A DNA stretch of 64,000 nucleotides from Cymbidium sinense (GCA_021442155.1 CM038215.1:206826982-206890981), one strand, 5' to 3'. Positions 23,833-35,160 are shown, numbered from the stretch's first letter. Numbers and translations: made by a program. The notes: generated from the letters alone by a model not told the origin.

Positions 23833-25411
23833 GGGGGTGTTTGGCAACAGATTGGATTTATTTCAAGTAGGATTTAGTAAATCTAGTATAACTGATTTAG
23901 TAAATCCTAAGGTGTTAAATCCTGAAAAGTGTTTGGTAATAAATTTATTAAATCCTGCTAAATCCAGAAAGATATTTGGTAAGTTATATGAGGATTTAAG
24001 TCTGTTATAATTAAATAATAATATTTTTAAAATATAAAAATAAATAATTTAATATTAAACACATACAATCGGCCAACAAAACTATTTTAAAAAAAATAAA
24101 AGCCATATGAACTCAATCAGATTATAAATCAATCTTTACAGCAAAAGCTGTGAATTTTCACAAGACAGCTCTAAACAGTTAAACTTGACTTCTTTATGTA
24201 AGCAGGATTTGGCTTATGCATATCTCAAAATTCTTCATGTTTCCCACTTTAACATTAGTTTAAATGTTGGAAATCACATAATATCAAAAATCAGAATATA
24301 ATGTGTAGGAAAGTTTAATTCAACATCAACTCAAAGCAACAAGATAGTACTTTCAATCATTAAAAATTTGCAAATCAAACATGACAGACTTAGGCTTCAC
24401 ATATGTGCACCCCCATTTCTCATTTTTCATATATTTTTTTTACTTTAAATGTCAATGATTTGGAAGTACTATGATGAAGAAAGCAAATATGAAGCCAAAG
24501 CCCCAATCCAACTTCTCCAAACCGGATAAATGAGACAACACATCAATAAATCAGAAAGTTCTCCATACAAAACATCAAAAAATAATAATATTGGATTTCA
24601 CAAATTTACAACTTCATTTCCACTGCTCCTCACAACAGTTTAAAGACAATAAGAACATTCAGCAGCAAAATCCATGCAGATCTAATGAGATAAGATGCAA
24701 AGCAATCCTTTCATCATTCCCATTTTTTTAATTGAAAGAAACCTTCTTGAATAATGAAATCCATAAAATAAAATTTTAAATTCTGTATAGCTGGAAAACT
24801 CAACCAATTTTCATAAATAAAATAAGCAAGATAGATAGTGTGAAGGTTATGGAGTAGAGCTCACAACAAGGGAATTCATATATCTTGGGATTTGCTTTCT
24901 CACTTGAATGAGATGGAGAGGGATTCAGAGACTCTTGGTTGAGAGGAGGAACAAGGAAGCCTTGGCTGGTTGCTGGAGAATGAGAGGGGAATATTCGCCT
25001 GATGTGCAGCGAGAAAATGGGAAGAGGGAAAGAGGGAGAAGAGTGAAGAGGATAAGAGATCACTCAATCAAATCCCGGAAACATCTGTTGGTTGCTGAAG
25101 AACGACGCAGTGAAGAACGAACTTACCTGTAGCAATCCGAGAGATACGCTGCGTGTAGAGGCGAAGAAGAGTGGGGAAACATCATTGCGGTGAAGAAATA
25201 GCGATCGAGGGGTTGAGGGCGAAGCCTGCAGTTCACCGCCATGCAGCTAGGTTCAATCCCATTAAATCGCAGATGTGATTTAATATCGAGTTTATCGGCG
25301 TCTTGTTACAGATTCTGACGGCATGCGGATTTACTAAATCTCCGATGGTGTATGGTAGAAGATTCTGAGTTTGAGCTAAAATCCTTAGTAAATCTGTTGC
25401 CAAACACCCCC
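23833..25411. mobile_element. PIF/Harbinger (Tourist-like) non-autonomous element
   Basis: The ends are perfect 21-bp inverted repeats (GGGGGTGTTTGGCAACAGAT plus one T), flanked on both sides by TAA (23,830-23,832 and 25,412-25,414). A 3-bp TAA/TTA target duplication and a GGGGGTGTTTGG terminus are typical of PIF/Harbinger elements. Subterminal copies of GGATTTAGTAAATC and relatives occur near both ends. No transposase is encoded. The right third (about 24,900-25,260) is G+C rich with a good splice donor on the - strand. Perfect TIRs mean it is younger than the LTR it interrupts. Confidence 0.9.
25126..25260 (-). other. Possible transcribed leader with splice donor inside PIF element
   Basis: Read on the - strand, a C/T-rich, G+C-rich block from about 25,240 ends in CTACAG/GTAAGTTCG. 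This is a full consensus 5' splice site, with the intron starting at 25,126. It may be the remains of the untranslated first exon of an autonomous parent, or a captured host exon. No convincing protein is encoded. Confidence 0.4.
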
Positions 25412-25893
25412 TAAGAGTTTTCACTTCAAATTTCCACACAAAATATTCTAAAAATCTCCATCAAGTTAAAATAAATGTTTATATAAGTATAATACTCCGA
25501 GGGATGCATCCTTTGGAAGAAAATCACTAAAAAACTATCACAACTCGAAACAGTTGTCTCATGGTGTCTGGGCGCCACAGGCTAGCACCTAGGAACTAGG
25601 TTCTCTATCTAGACACTACATTAAGAATCGATTGTAGCACCATAATGCCAGAAGACTAGCGCCTATGCACTATATTGCTGATACACTTCTAACACTTAAA
25701 TACTTAATGATCTCAATCATAACTCGTATACAACAATTAAACATTACTAAATACATCTTTTACCACATAATACAATAATGAGACACAAATATAAAATACC
25801 ACAATACATAAAACACAACCTAAGTCTCATTGGCTTTAGTTTTTGGATTGAGGCCTTGTAGTAGGTCCTTCTCTCCCTTGATGTGCTACATCA

Positions 25894-26695
25894 TTTTTCC
25901 TTATATTGCACTCTATGATTACACTCTCCAAGTTTACATTCTTAAAGTTCTTAACATTATTTTGATAGTTGCCAATTAATATACTATTTCTAGTCCTCTC
26001 CTCAAAATTTCACGTTGAAGGAAATTTACTAAACACAATCTAATAATTAAGGAAACTTTAATAATTTCACATTTTGTGTTGTTATCTCTAATGTTGAACA
26101 CAATAGAGTGTCCATCATTTTTTTCATCATTAACTATCCTTAAAAGAAAGTAATGACTTATATCCATGCAAAAGTACTAGTCATTGGTATTTAAAAAAAA
26201 TACTCGAAGAAGGATCTCATAGGCTAATAAAGAAGATCAAAACTTTCAATACTAATAACATTCACAGTCATTCTCTGCTTTGTATTTGACTCAGGCATTA
26301 TAGAGCCTCTGCATAAGAATAATAAATTGAGACATCTGCATATATAGCAAAGTAATATTAGAACTTTGTTCAAATAAGTCATGTAGAATAATATTTGAAT
26401 AAGGTTACAACACATTTCAATTAAGGTTTAGATCTTCTTTGATCTTTGTTCAAGTTAATGATTAAATATGAAGTTTGAATTCAATTTGAACCAAATTACA
26501 AAAGGAAATTCAAACAAGATAGGTTCAAATCTTATTTGAATAGTGATCAAACCTAATTTAAACTTATGTTTCAGGAGTTGCTCAAATATAATTTTGCATC
26601 AAACGATGAAACCATAGGTTCAAAAAAGATGTTTGAACTAGTTTGATCAAGATTTGAACACTAAGGATATCGTTTAAACCTTACTTTTTTTTTAA
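25894..26695. other. Intergenic DNA rich in TTTGAAC words
   Basis: No gene seen. From about 26,420 the words TTTGAAC, TTCAAAT and TTTGATC recur, giving a weakly repetitive texture. Open frames at 25,976-26,167 and 26,224-26,415 (- strand) have no recognisable motif. Confidence 0.4.
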
Positions 26696-27423
26696 TCTAG
26701 GATTCACCTTTTGTATCCTTATTGTAACTTAGAATTATTGGTATGAAGAGGAACATTTAGTTCTTTCCAATCCAAATAATAAAAAATATATCAACAATAA
26801 CCATGAATGAAAGAATAGTGAATGGATCACAGTGAAAGGACATTGTAAGAGATGATGATAAAGTGCTTCTTGATGTCTTTAAAATAAAAGGGTTTAAGGT
26901 AGATTGATTGCATAGCTTTGTGATCATAGAAGAAGTTCAAAAAAGAGAAATTTATGCAACTTTTTTGTTCGAATGTTTGTATGAGCATAAAAGAGTATTA
27001 CTCATATTTCAATGTTAAAAAAATTTAATTTAAAATATATTTTTAATTGTATTTTTGAATCTAGGATTCTCCTTTTGTGTCCTTATTGTAACTTAGAATT
27101 GTTGATGTGAAGACAGATGATTAGTGCTTTCCAATCCACATAATAAAAAATATATATCAACAATTATCACAAATGAAAGATTAGTGAAGAGATCATAGCA
27201 AAAAGACATTGTAAAAGATGACAATAAATAACTTCTTGAAGTCCTAAAAATAAAATGATTTATGATAAATTGAGTGCATAGCTTTGTGATCACACAAAAG
27301 ATGTTCGTAAAAAAGAATTTTACACAACTCTTTTATTCGAATGTTTGTATGAGCATAAAAGAGTAGTACTCATATTTCAAAATTAAAATATTTTAATTTA
27401 AAATAAATTATTAATTGTATTTC
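26696..27423. repeat. 364-bp imperfect tandem duplication
   Basis: TCTAGGATTC at 26,696 and at 27,060 begin two copies that stay aligned over their whole length. Shared blocks include TCCTTATTGTAACTTAGAAT, GCATAGCTTTGTGATCA and TCGAATGTTTGTATGAGCAT. Substitutions and short indels separate them, so the duplication is old. It is non-coding. Confidence 0.85.
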
Positions 27424-27644
27424 TTCCAACAAAATATTAAGTAATATCCATTTAAAAATATAAAAAAATTATAAGCATACCACCAAACTCTAATCTATTT
27501 ACATATTTAACACTTATGTCATAATAATGCCAAAATATATGCATACAAATTATGTCTCACTTTAAAAAAATAATATTAGTAATAATTGTAATCTAATGTT
27601 AAAATTTAAATATTATTTAAAAAAATTTAAGTCATCTTAACTTA

Positions 27645-27918
27645 GGGGCTCTTTGGGATCAATTTTATTTTCTGTTTTTTGTTTTTATTTTTATGTTATT
27701 TTTGAAAATATATTTGTTTAGAGTATTTTTATATAATTATATTTTTTTTATTTTCAAAAATAAAAAATATTATTTTTAAAAATACTCAAAACATCTAAAA
27801 GATATTTTGAGTGTTTTTAAAAGCAACAAGTACAATCAAACAATTTTTATTTTTAAGCAAAATATAAACAACATAAAGAAAAATATAAAATAAAAAATCA
27901 AAGTGATCCCAAAGGGCC
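27645..27918. mobile_element. Tourist-like MITE, copy 1
   Basis: Left end GGGGCTCTTTGGGATCA, preceded by TTA (27,642-27,644), and right end TGATCCCAAAGGGCC are inverted repeats. The interior is A+T rich and can fold back (TTTTTAAAAGC against GTTTTTAAAA blocks). Size of about 274 bp, TTA flank and lack of coding fit a PIF-derived Tourist MITE. Confidence 0.8.
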
Positions 27919-27923
27919 TTTTA

Positions 27924-28238
27924 GGGTTTATTTAGGATTAATTTTATTTTATATCATTTATTTTTAATTTTATATTATTTATAAAAATATATTTTTTATA
28001 TATTTCTATTTTTTATTTTTAAAATTAAAGTAGATTATTTTTAAAAAGTACTTAAATTTTAAATATTTTTAACTAATAGCACCACTAAACATGTTATTTC
28101 AAAACAATACATAAATAATATAAAAAATAAAAATAAAATAAAAAATAAAACCATATAAAAATACTTTAAATAAATATATATTTAAAAATAACATAAAAAT
28201 AAAAAAAATAAAAAATAAAATTGATCCTAAAGAGTCCC
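27924..28238. mobile_element. Tourist-like MITE, copy 2
   Basis: Left end GGGTTTATTTAGGATTA and right end TGATCCTAAAGAGTCCC are inverted repeats flanked by TTA (27,921-27,923 and 28,239-28,241). It is the same family as the MITE immediately to its left; its right end resembles the other copy's left end. The interior is A+T rich and foldback-prone. Confidence 0.8.
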
Positions 28239-28442
28239 TTAATTATTGAGAATTTAAATTTTATGATTTGTATGTGTGTTTTATGTGTTTTTGATTAAAT
28301 AGCTCGGAAGCCTAAAAAGTATTATAAAAATAAATATTAAAATTCATTGTAGGTAAATCCTTAAATCGAAATTTGCCAACAGGTGCCTCGCTCGCTCGGT
28401 GTTTTAAGGGGGTTTTAAGTTTTAAGGTGTGAATCGTACAAT

Positions 28443-30071
28443 AGATTAAAATTTTAAATTATGTCTAATTATAATTTTAATTAATAAATTAGGTATAACA
28501 AAAAAAATTAACAAAATAGGTTTAGTCATCCGTTGAACGGACGACTGACTCATCCTTAATTTGAAAAAAAAAAAAACTGAGGGCAGCTGTAGTATTTTGT
28601 CCATATCAGATTCATCCAATGTCGGAATCTAGTGTGTTTGGTATCGTTGGAATCGTAACGAAATTTTTTCTTCATGTTGATCAAAATTCTTGTTATGCCC
28701 GATCTGAGGAGTTTTACGAATGAAAAGCTACACTGAAATTTTTGTAGCCTTTTTTGTTCATATCAGACTCATCTAGTGTTAGAATCGAGCGAACTTGGTA
28801 TTATTAGAATCGTAACAAAATTTTTCACAACTTTCATATTGATCAAAAATTAAGATTGTGATTCGATACATAGCAGTTTTTACGAATAATATTATTTTAA
28901 TTGAGATTTACTACTAATGAAAGAAGAAAATAATTTTAGTATCCATCGAGAATATTATTATGAGAAAAAAATATTGAAATGGTTCCACAAGGACATGGCA
29001 TATATTATATTATTATTACATCGTATAAATCATATTAATTTAATTTTAGTATTCATTATATCATCTAGTTCAATCTAGATTGAATTTTTGAATTTTGAAC
29101 ATTTTATTTTAGTTTAATGATCAATCTAATTTTCAAAATCATTGTATCAACATAAAAGTTTTCAGGAAATTAAAAAAAAAAATCTAAAATTTGATATTAT
29201 CATTGATTAAACACATGGTAGCCCCTAGGTAGAGGACAAGGGTGGAATCAACCTCAATTTTGAGGATGGACAAATTTGTTATACAAATAAATTAATTTAA
29301 AAAAAATAAAAATAATAAAAAATAAAGGCACACCATCAATCAAATTTTTTTTAAAAAAAAATGCACACCAATAACTATTTTTCAAAATAAAAGCTCATAA
29401 ATAATTATTTTTTAAAATAAAATATTATTCATCAAATATCTTAACTGATTTTCTCTTAAATTACTATTAATATCCAATTTATGATAGATTTTTAAAGAAG
29501 AAAAGTAATTTTATAATAAATAAAAATATAAGTTATTAAAAACTTACGAGAATCATCACTCTATGAATTAACTTTTTTACTCCTACAACAAGAATCATCA
29601 TCTCCATCTAATTAAATTTTAATAATATGACTTTTAGATGAAAGCTGAGGGAATTATAGCGTGTCGGTTCTGATCGTAATTTTGACGGAAAGTTGTGGAG
29701 AATTTCGTTATGATTCCAACGATACTGCTCATCGATTGACACGGATGAGTCCGATATAAAACAGAAAAGGTGGCTGTAAAAAATTTCGCGTCGTCATCAG
29801 CTTTTTTGCGCGATAAGTAAAACTACTATTCGTACAATATTTTGATCAACGTGAAAGTTATGAGAAATTCTGACGATACAAGCTCACTTGATTAGATCTG
29901 GATTAGTAGATATGCGAAATACTTCTACTCCCAGCTTTTTTTTAAAAAAAATTAAAGATGAGTAAGTCATCCATTGAATGGATGACGGGATGATTGGACT
30001 TATTTTATTAATTTTTTATACTTAATTTACAAATTAAAATTATAATTAAACCTAATTTAAAATTTTAATCT
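28443..30071. mobile_element. Long-TIR foldback-like DNA element
   Basis: The first 140 bp, starting AGATTAAAATTTTAAATTA, match the reverse complement of the last 140 bp at about 80 percent by eye. Weaker inverted similarity continues so that arms run about 28,443-28,890 and 29,650-30,071. Each arm carries a near-perfect palindrome, GTCATCC.TT-n-AA.GGA.GAC. The left arm has a 157-bp internal repetition (28,604 and 28,761). No transposase is present. Flanks CGTACAAT and CATGGAAT match at five of eight positions, so a target duplication is uncertain. It ends 61 bp before the TGD4-like start codon. Confidence 0.75.
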
Positions 30072-30132
30072 CATGGAATATCTCTGTTGGGAAAGTACCA
30101 TTTGGAATAGTGATCAGAAAGAGTGGAGAAGT

Positions 30133-30404
30133 ATGAGACGTCTGAGATGGGCCGTAGACGGTGGCGGATGGGAGCTGGACGCGGAGGCGCCGGTGACGAT
30201 GGAAGGGATAGCGCGAGCGGTGCCGGGAGACCCGCTTCCCTTGGGGCTCTCACGCGGTGGCCGTGTCTCTCGCTCCAAGCAGCTTGATTTTTTACATCGC
30301 TTTATGGCTTCCCCTCTCGTTCCCTCCTTTGCCGGCGACCCCACTAACGGAGGCCAGGGTCTCCTCCTCCACCACGCCCACGCCTTTCACATCCGAGATA
30401 ATTG
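30133..30404 (+). CDS. TGD4: TGD4-like protein, first exon only
   Basis: Ninety codons plus two bases, G+C rich, opening with MRRLRWAVDGGGWELD. Residues 27-42 read ARAVPGDPLPLGLSRG and residues 49-66 read KQLDFLHRFMASPLVPSF. This pattern is what I know from the N-terminus of TRIGALACTOSYLDIACYLGLYCEROL 4. That is a beta-barrel protein of the chloroplast outer envelope that helps move phosphatidic acid from the ER to the plastid for galactolipid synthesis. The exon ends in a split Trp codon at TG/GTATTC, a plausible donor. An in-frame ATG at 30,073 would add 20 residues, but the internal start fits the family. No later exon was found. A TE terminus lies at 30,071. It could be a live gene with a very long intron or an exon fragment. 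Confidence 0.7.
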
Positions 30405-31629
30405 GTATTCTCATCATTTCTCATTTCTGTCTCGTCTGTGTTTTCTTCTGTCAGTTATTAGGGGAATATTTAACTTTTTCTGGAGTGCTGCATTCTCCCT
30501 GAAGTAGCTTTATTTGTTGGGTTTACGATTTAGACTGGATCCGATTTGACTATCAGAGTTTAGGTGTTGCGAACTGGAGTGATGGAGAGTTGAGTACATT
30601 GTGGACAAAAGCTATTGATCTGAAAGCAGCTATAAAGGCTTAATCGGAGTCTACTTTGGATCATGTTGATTGAACCAATAGTTGAGCATGCCCGAGTAGA
30701 TTGACATCTAAACATACTCGACAAAGTCCATGCATGTCTGAACCTAATAAACCAGAACTGGAACTGGCCTATATCAGTTTAAAAGGCTTGACCTGGACGG
30801 AACGAGATTGGCTTGGCTCATGACAATCATCTATTCTCATAGAGGCAATAACAACCAATCACGATATCACTATCATCGACTATAAGGAGATTAAAATAAT
30901 GGAACCTATGGATTCAACTGTTAACAGCCCATATGATGAGGATAGCCTCAACTATGGCCAACGAGCCTTGAATTGCTTGTGATAAATAAAAAATCTTTCA
31001 ATCTTGTTCAATTTATTGTGGAACTTATGCCTCACAGGCACCCTTTAATTTAGAATGCTCCTCTAGGGATAAGACAATGTTTTAAAATTATCTTTGGATC
31101 ATTGTTGCATGTTTTTGCTTGCTATGAGTGAGAAAGCATCAAACCTTTTTAACATTTTTCATTTCAATTTGGCTTGTTTGCATCATATTACTTTTCTTTG
31201 CTCTCTTTATCTTTTAATTCTATTCAATTCATGATTGCTGATCTCAAAGGATCTGTTGAAAGCATGATGATTTTCTATATGTGCCTAATCATGAACTAAA
31301 GTTGGATGGGACTGTTATGGGGGTGTTTTCTTAATTTGTAAATTTGCGTGGGCTTTAATGTGGATGTGTCATTGCCATCATTCATTCTTGAAAAGTTGTC
31401 ATATTTTGAACATTCTCACATTTATGTAGGATAAACCTATAAATTGGCCTAACATTCAATTTATAAAGGAAACTTTTGCTTCAATTTTAGGAAGGGTGCT
31501 CTATAAATTTAGAGAAATTTTTGCGTAAGAGTTTTTCCTTTCCATCTTCAGTCTTATTACCTAATGAGAAACTAAATGAGATTGGGTACCTTTGTTGTTA
31601 CTTGACTAGTGTACTTAGTAGATAAACAA
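30405..31629. other. Possible TGD4-like intron 1 / non-coding DNA
   Basis: Begins GTATTC, consistent with a splice donor. I searched for the conserved second-exon block of this family (a Phe-Asn-Leu-Gln-Lys-Phe type motif after the Trp) and did not see it. No transposon terminus or RNA gene is recognised. Confidence 0.4.
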
Positions 31630-32420
31630 CTAGCTTCCTTCACTGACACTTGGATGTCCTCTTTTCTTAATGTCTAGCATACTCCACTTTAACTTATTCG
31701 ATCTTCGATACTAAGTGAACTTTTTTTTGTCTAAACATCAACATCTTACCAACCTCTGTCTCTTGAACTTTTTTGCTTGTTTAGCCTTTGTCAACAAGTT
31801 GGTTGCTGCTTATCCAACCAATGACAAATAAATGGCTATTAGTGGGTTGGTCTGCAACACTCGGTAAGCTTATGAACATTAGGCCTCCAATGCTTGACAA
31901 ACTTTTTCTTGTCTAACTCCTAATGCCCTAATGCATCTTGTTTGATTAACCTTAGATGGTCACTCTTTTCTTGTCCATTTAACTTCTATTTCTTAACATG
32001 CTCATGCCTATCTAACTTGCATCACATCATTATTTCATGTTTTTCTTGGTCTTGCTCATTCAAACTTTTTCATCCTTATCAATTTGGCATTTATTGGTCA
32101 AATGACTCCTACTGGTATGTCCATCCCTTGATACCTGATTGCACTTGTTCATTCATTCTCAACACCTAAATCGCTTATGCTTATCCAAAGCTCACCATTC
32201 TCCAACATTCATCTATTTGGCCTCTGATTGGCCTTCTCTCTTACTCGTTGTTTATCACTTATCTACCTCCCACCCTTATAGTCTATATCATCCAATTGAA
32301 TCATATCCATTCAACCTCTTTGTTCTAGCAATTCTTGACTGTCTAACCTCATCGCCTAAGTAGCTCTGCTCATTTGACCTCCATATCTCAAACAACCCTT
32401 ACCTGCTTGGTTTCAAATCC
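31630..32420. repeat. Pyrimidine-rich, highly degenerate short repeats
   Basis: Variants of a core like TGCTTATCCAACCT recur roughly every 35-60 bp (for example near 31,810, 31,965, 32,005, 32,055, 32,170 and 32,340). The tract is C/T rich on the + strand. Short open frames here are products of that composition. It may belong to the leader or LTR of the Tat element downstream. Confidence 0.35.
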
Positions 32421-32761
32421 TTAAGTCTTCTTCTATCTTTTCATGCTTTGTATTTAATTGGTAGCTTTTTTCAAACGCTCTTCAATAAAATCAAGTTACC
32501 CATAATTGTGGACTCCAAGAAAGCTATATACCCAAGGTATAACATCGATCGAAGACTCGCCCAAGAATGATAGGAACCTGGACTTGGCATGGGCAAGCTC
32601 GACTCAAATATATGTCACTTGCTACCTCACATTTAACTCGACGGTCAGGGGATTCATTACTAGTAAAGCCTCAACAAGGAGCTCGTAATCCACTTTGGTG
32701 ACTCACCTAGTTGGCTCGCCTGACACATCAAGATGGATGATCTCTATAAGACAACTTGTTT

Positions 32762-32837
32762 CCTATTCTCTTTTCTCACAATTTGGTAGTGCCTTGTTGC
32801 CTATTCTCTTTAATCACAATTTGGTAGTGACTCTAAT
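32762..32837. repeat. 38-bp direct tandem duplication
   Basis: CCTATTCTCTT, then CTCACAATTTGGTAGTG or ATCACAATTTGGTAGTG, occurs at 32,762 and 32,800 with a few changes. Non-coding. The surrounding 32,421-33,350 holds no gene that I recognise. Confidence 0.75.
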
Positions 32838-33550
32838 GGTGGATTGGCCCTATATGGACCCAGGCAACTAGATACATATATGGAGCCACGCCATTTACAA
32901 AGCCACACCATAGCTACACCCCATCAATTTGTCTGCATTCAATTAATCATTAGAGCCTGCACATTTTTCATTGTTATCTTGTGAGTTTCCTATAGCTTCA
33001 TATGTAGCCTTCTAACCCAATAAATAAAGAGTCCAGTGACATCCTATTGAGTTTTTCTCATATTCTTAGACCTTTTTGATGCTTTTGGAGGTCTTTTGTG
33101 ATTGAGATCTCTCTACAGTTCTTGTTTTCATATATACACTATGCTCTCCCATATTCATTTACACACTGCATTTACTCTCATTCTCTTTTCTTGCACATTA
33201 CTCATAGCAAGAGTTACAAGTAAGGCCTAGTATCAATCTATGAATAAAATGGGATTCAACATTCTTTTTTGATGTGGTGTGAGTGGATTGATGTCATAGA
33301 TCAGAAGCCTAGCTATTTAGAACGTAGGATTGCCCGCCAAAGACAACTCAGTTGACATGGAGCATACCATCCAATATTTTACTACACAACAAAATTCGAA
33401 ACAGATCGAAGAGCGAATTACTCCCCTTGTCCAAGTGTGATGGAGAGGATACCAAGGGAGACTCCATGCGGGCGTGAATTGGAAGGCTCCTCTGACTTGG
33501 CAATTCTGCGAATCAGGGACTTGTAGTAAACACTAACCTTAACCCTGAGC

Positions 33551-33900
33551 TTGGATGATGACTCTTTCCATACAAATGATGAAGAGATCTTGTCCAGGCG
33601 AGAAGTGAATAGAGGTTTGGCCAGCGCCTTCTCTAGGGAGGTTGCTAAAGCTTGCTTAACACCAAAGTTTAAAATTCCTCACTTAGAGTCCTACAGAGGA
33701 AGGATTGACCTAGTGGATTGTGTCGGCTACTTTGAATCGACTACTTCTCTACTTGACCTTGATGATGCATTGAAATGCTATCTTCTTTTTGCAAATCTTA
33801 AAAAGTTAGCTCTTAGATGATTTTTACGCTTGCCTATAGTTGTTATTACTTCATTTTCCAAATTTAAGAGAATATTTATGATCTAGTTGCTAGTGCATAG
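33551..33900 (+). pseudogene. Tat element gag remnant
   Basis: The 89-residue open part contains FSREVAKACLTPKFKIPHLE, then YRGRIDLVDCVGYFES and a C-terminal LLFANLKKLALR. This is the start of the Tat-type gag core, where a P-P-K-F-K-like motif is followed by a D-P-V-D-like block. Gag sequence continues in broken frames to about 34,150. Gag packages the element RNA; this copy cannot. Confidence 0.75.
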
Positions 33901-34849
33901 AATCCCCTAAAGAGCTCGCAAGCTCTACGACAAATACATTGAGAACCAAGAGAGTCATAGAAAAAATTCATCACCCACTTCCAAAGAGAGATATCGGAAG
34001 TTTAAGATCTTAAGCCTACAGTCGCACAAGCTGCACTCATTCAATACATGAGGGAGGGACCATTTAGATATGCCCTCAATCTTCGATAGCCAAAGATGTT
34101 GGCGGAGTTATTGGAACTCGCCAATAACCATGAATGTGGAGGAATATAATGAAGTCGCCCAGTCCTTCGAGCAATTCATAGAGAGAACCCTTTGAGATAG
34201 TTCCCATTAATCTGTCATTCTGAATGTAGATTGTGAGTGAGAAGAATGGAAAAGAGACTGAGTGTGTCATGCACTCATCGATCACACAAGACATACAATA
34301 GAGGCCCGCACCTAGGGCTGCCCCATCAACTATTCATTGGGAGATTCTACGACCCACTTGTTCATATTAGGGTGAGTACCATCTAGGTTATCCCCTACGA
34401 TTGTCCCATTATGAGTGTCAATGAACGAGTTAGTTAAGACAATCTAATGCATGGAGTACTTCAAGCGCCTAATGCTGGTGAGGGCCAATAGGCTAGCGCT
34501 TGACCCTTCAATGTATTATGCGTACCATTGAGATCATGATTACGGTACAAAGGAGTGTCGACACTTAAAGAAATATTGTGGAGGAGCTTATTAAAGTTGG
34601 AAAGTTGAAGGAGTGAGGAAATCCGATAAAGAGCCAATAGAGGATTAAAGGAGTGAGCCTGTGCTTGTTAAGAAAATCCATATATGTTCAATTTTGGGAG
34701 GAAACATCAAGTCGTGATAAGCCAGCCTCAAGCAATTAAGTTTGGAACTGGTGAACTCAATAGTAATGGCTTGAGCATCTAACATAGAGATTGTTCCATT
34801 GAGTTTCATGGAAGAAAATTAACTTACAGTTGGCAACCCATTTAACGAT

Positions 34850-35160
34850 GTGGTAGTTATCACAACGTTGATCATCAACTACCAAATCTACAATATATTG
34901 ATAGATACTAAGAGTTTTATCAATATCATCTTTAAGTCTATATTTGAGAGGATGAATCTTGCAAACTCTAAACCCGTGCTTATTGATGGGCCACTCTATG
35001 GATTTTCAAAGAGCGATAGGGAACTAAAAGGATGATCACTCTCTTAGTGATCTAGAGAGATGAAAAGCAATTTACAATCATGGTTGACTTCATTATTTTT
35101 TATGCGCCAACTACTTATAATGCCATATTAAGTCACCCACTGTTGAACACCTTTGGGTAG
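34850..35160 (+). pseudogene. Tat element protease remnant
   Basis: The 61-residue open part contains NILIDTKSFINIIF. This corresponds to the retropepsin active-site loop, with the usual D-T-G-S changed to D-T-K-S, and is followed by GPLYGFSK. Past a stop, MVDFIIFYAPTTYNAIL matches the conserved protease C-terminal block of Tat elements. The Gly to Lys change at the active site would abolish activity even without the stops. Confidence 0.8.

Larger units (their letters stand above)
19160..25893 (-). mobile_element. Gypsy-B: decayed gypsy chromovirus, 3' LTR missing
   Basis: Read on the - strand, an LTR (25,893 down to 23,665, interrupted by a PIF-like element) is followed by a primer-binding site TGGTATCAAAGC (23,661-23,650). 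Then come gag, protease, RT, RNase H and integrase remnants of the same family as Gypsy-A. Homology to Gypsy-A stops near 19,160, within the region equivalent to Gypsy-A position 11,420. The chromodomain and 3' LTR are absent, so the 3' end was deleted or replaced by the R1 repeat. All frames are broken. Confidence 0.85.
23665..25893 (-). repeat. 5' LTR of Gypsy-B, interrupted by a PIF-like element
   Basis: Starts on the - strand TGATGTAGCACATCAAGG at 25,893 and ends at 23,665. After removing the 1,579-bp insertion and one TAA copy, about 647 bp remain, matching the 636- and 652-bp LTRs of Gypsy-A. The break lies in the segment ...GTGAAAACTC / TTAGG.. near the GAGCTTGGT word. Confidence 0.85.

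Noticed and set aside
30114..30344. Open frames on the - strand and in a second + frame over the TGD4-like exon
   Set aside because: Shadows of the G+C-rich exon; only the frame from 30,133 has family-like sequence.
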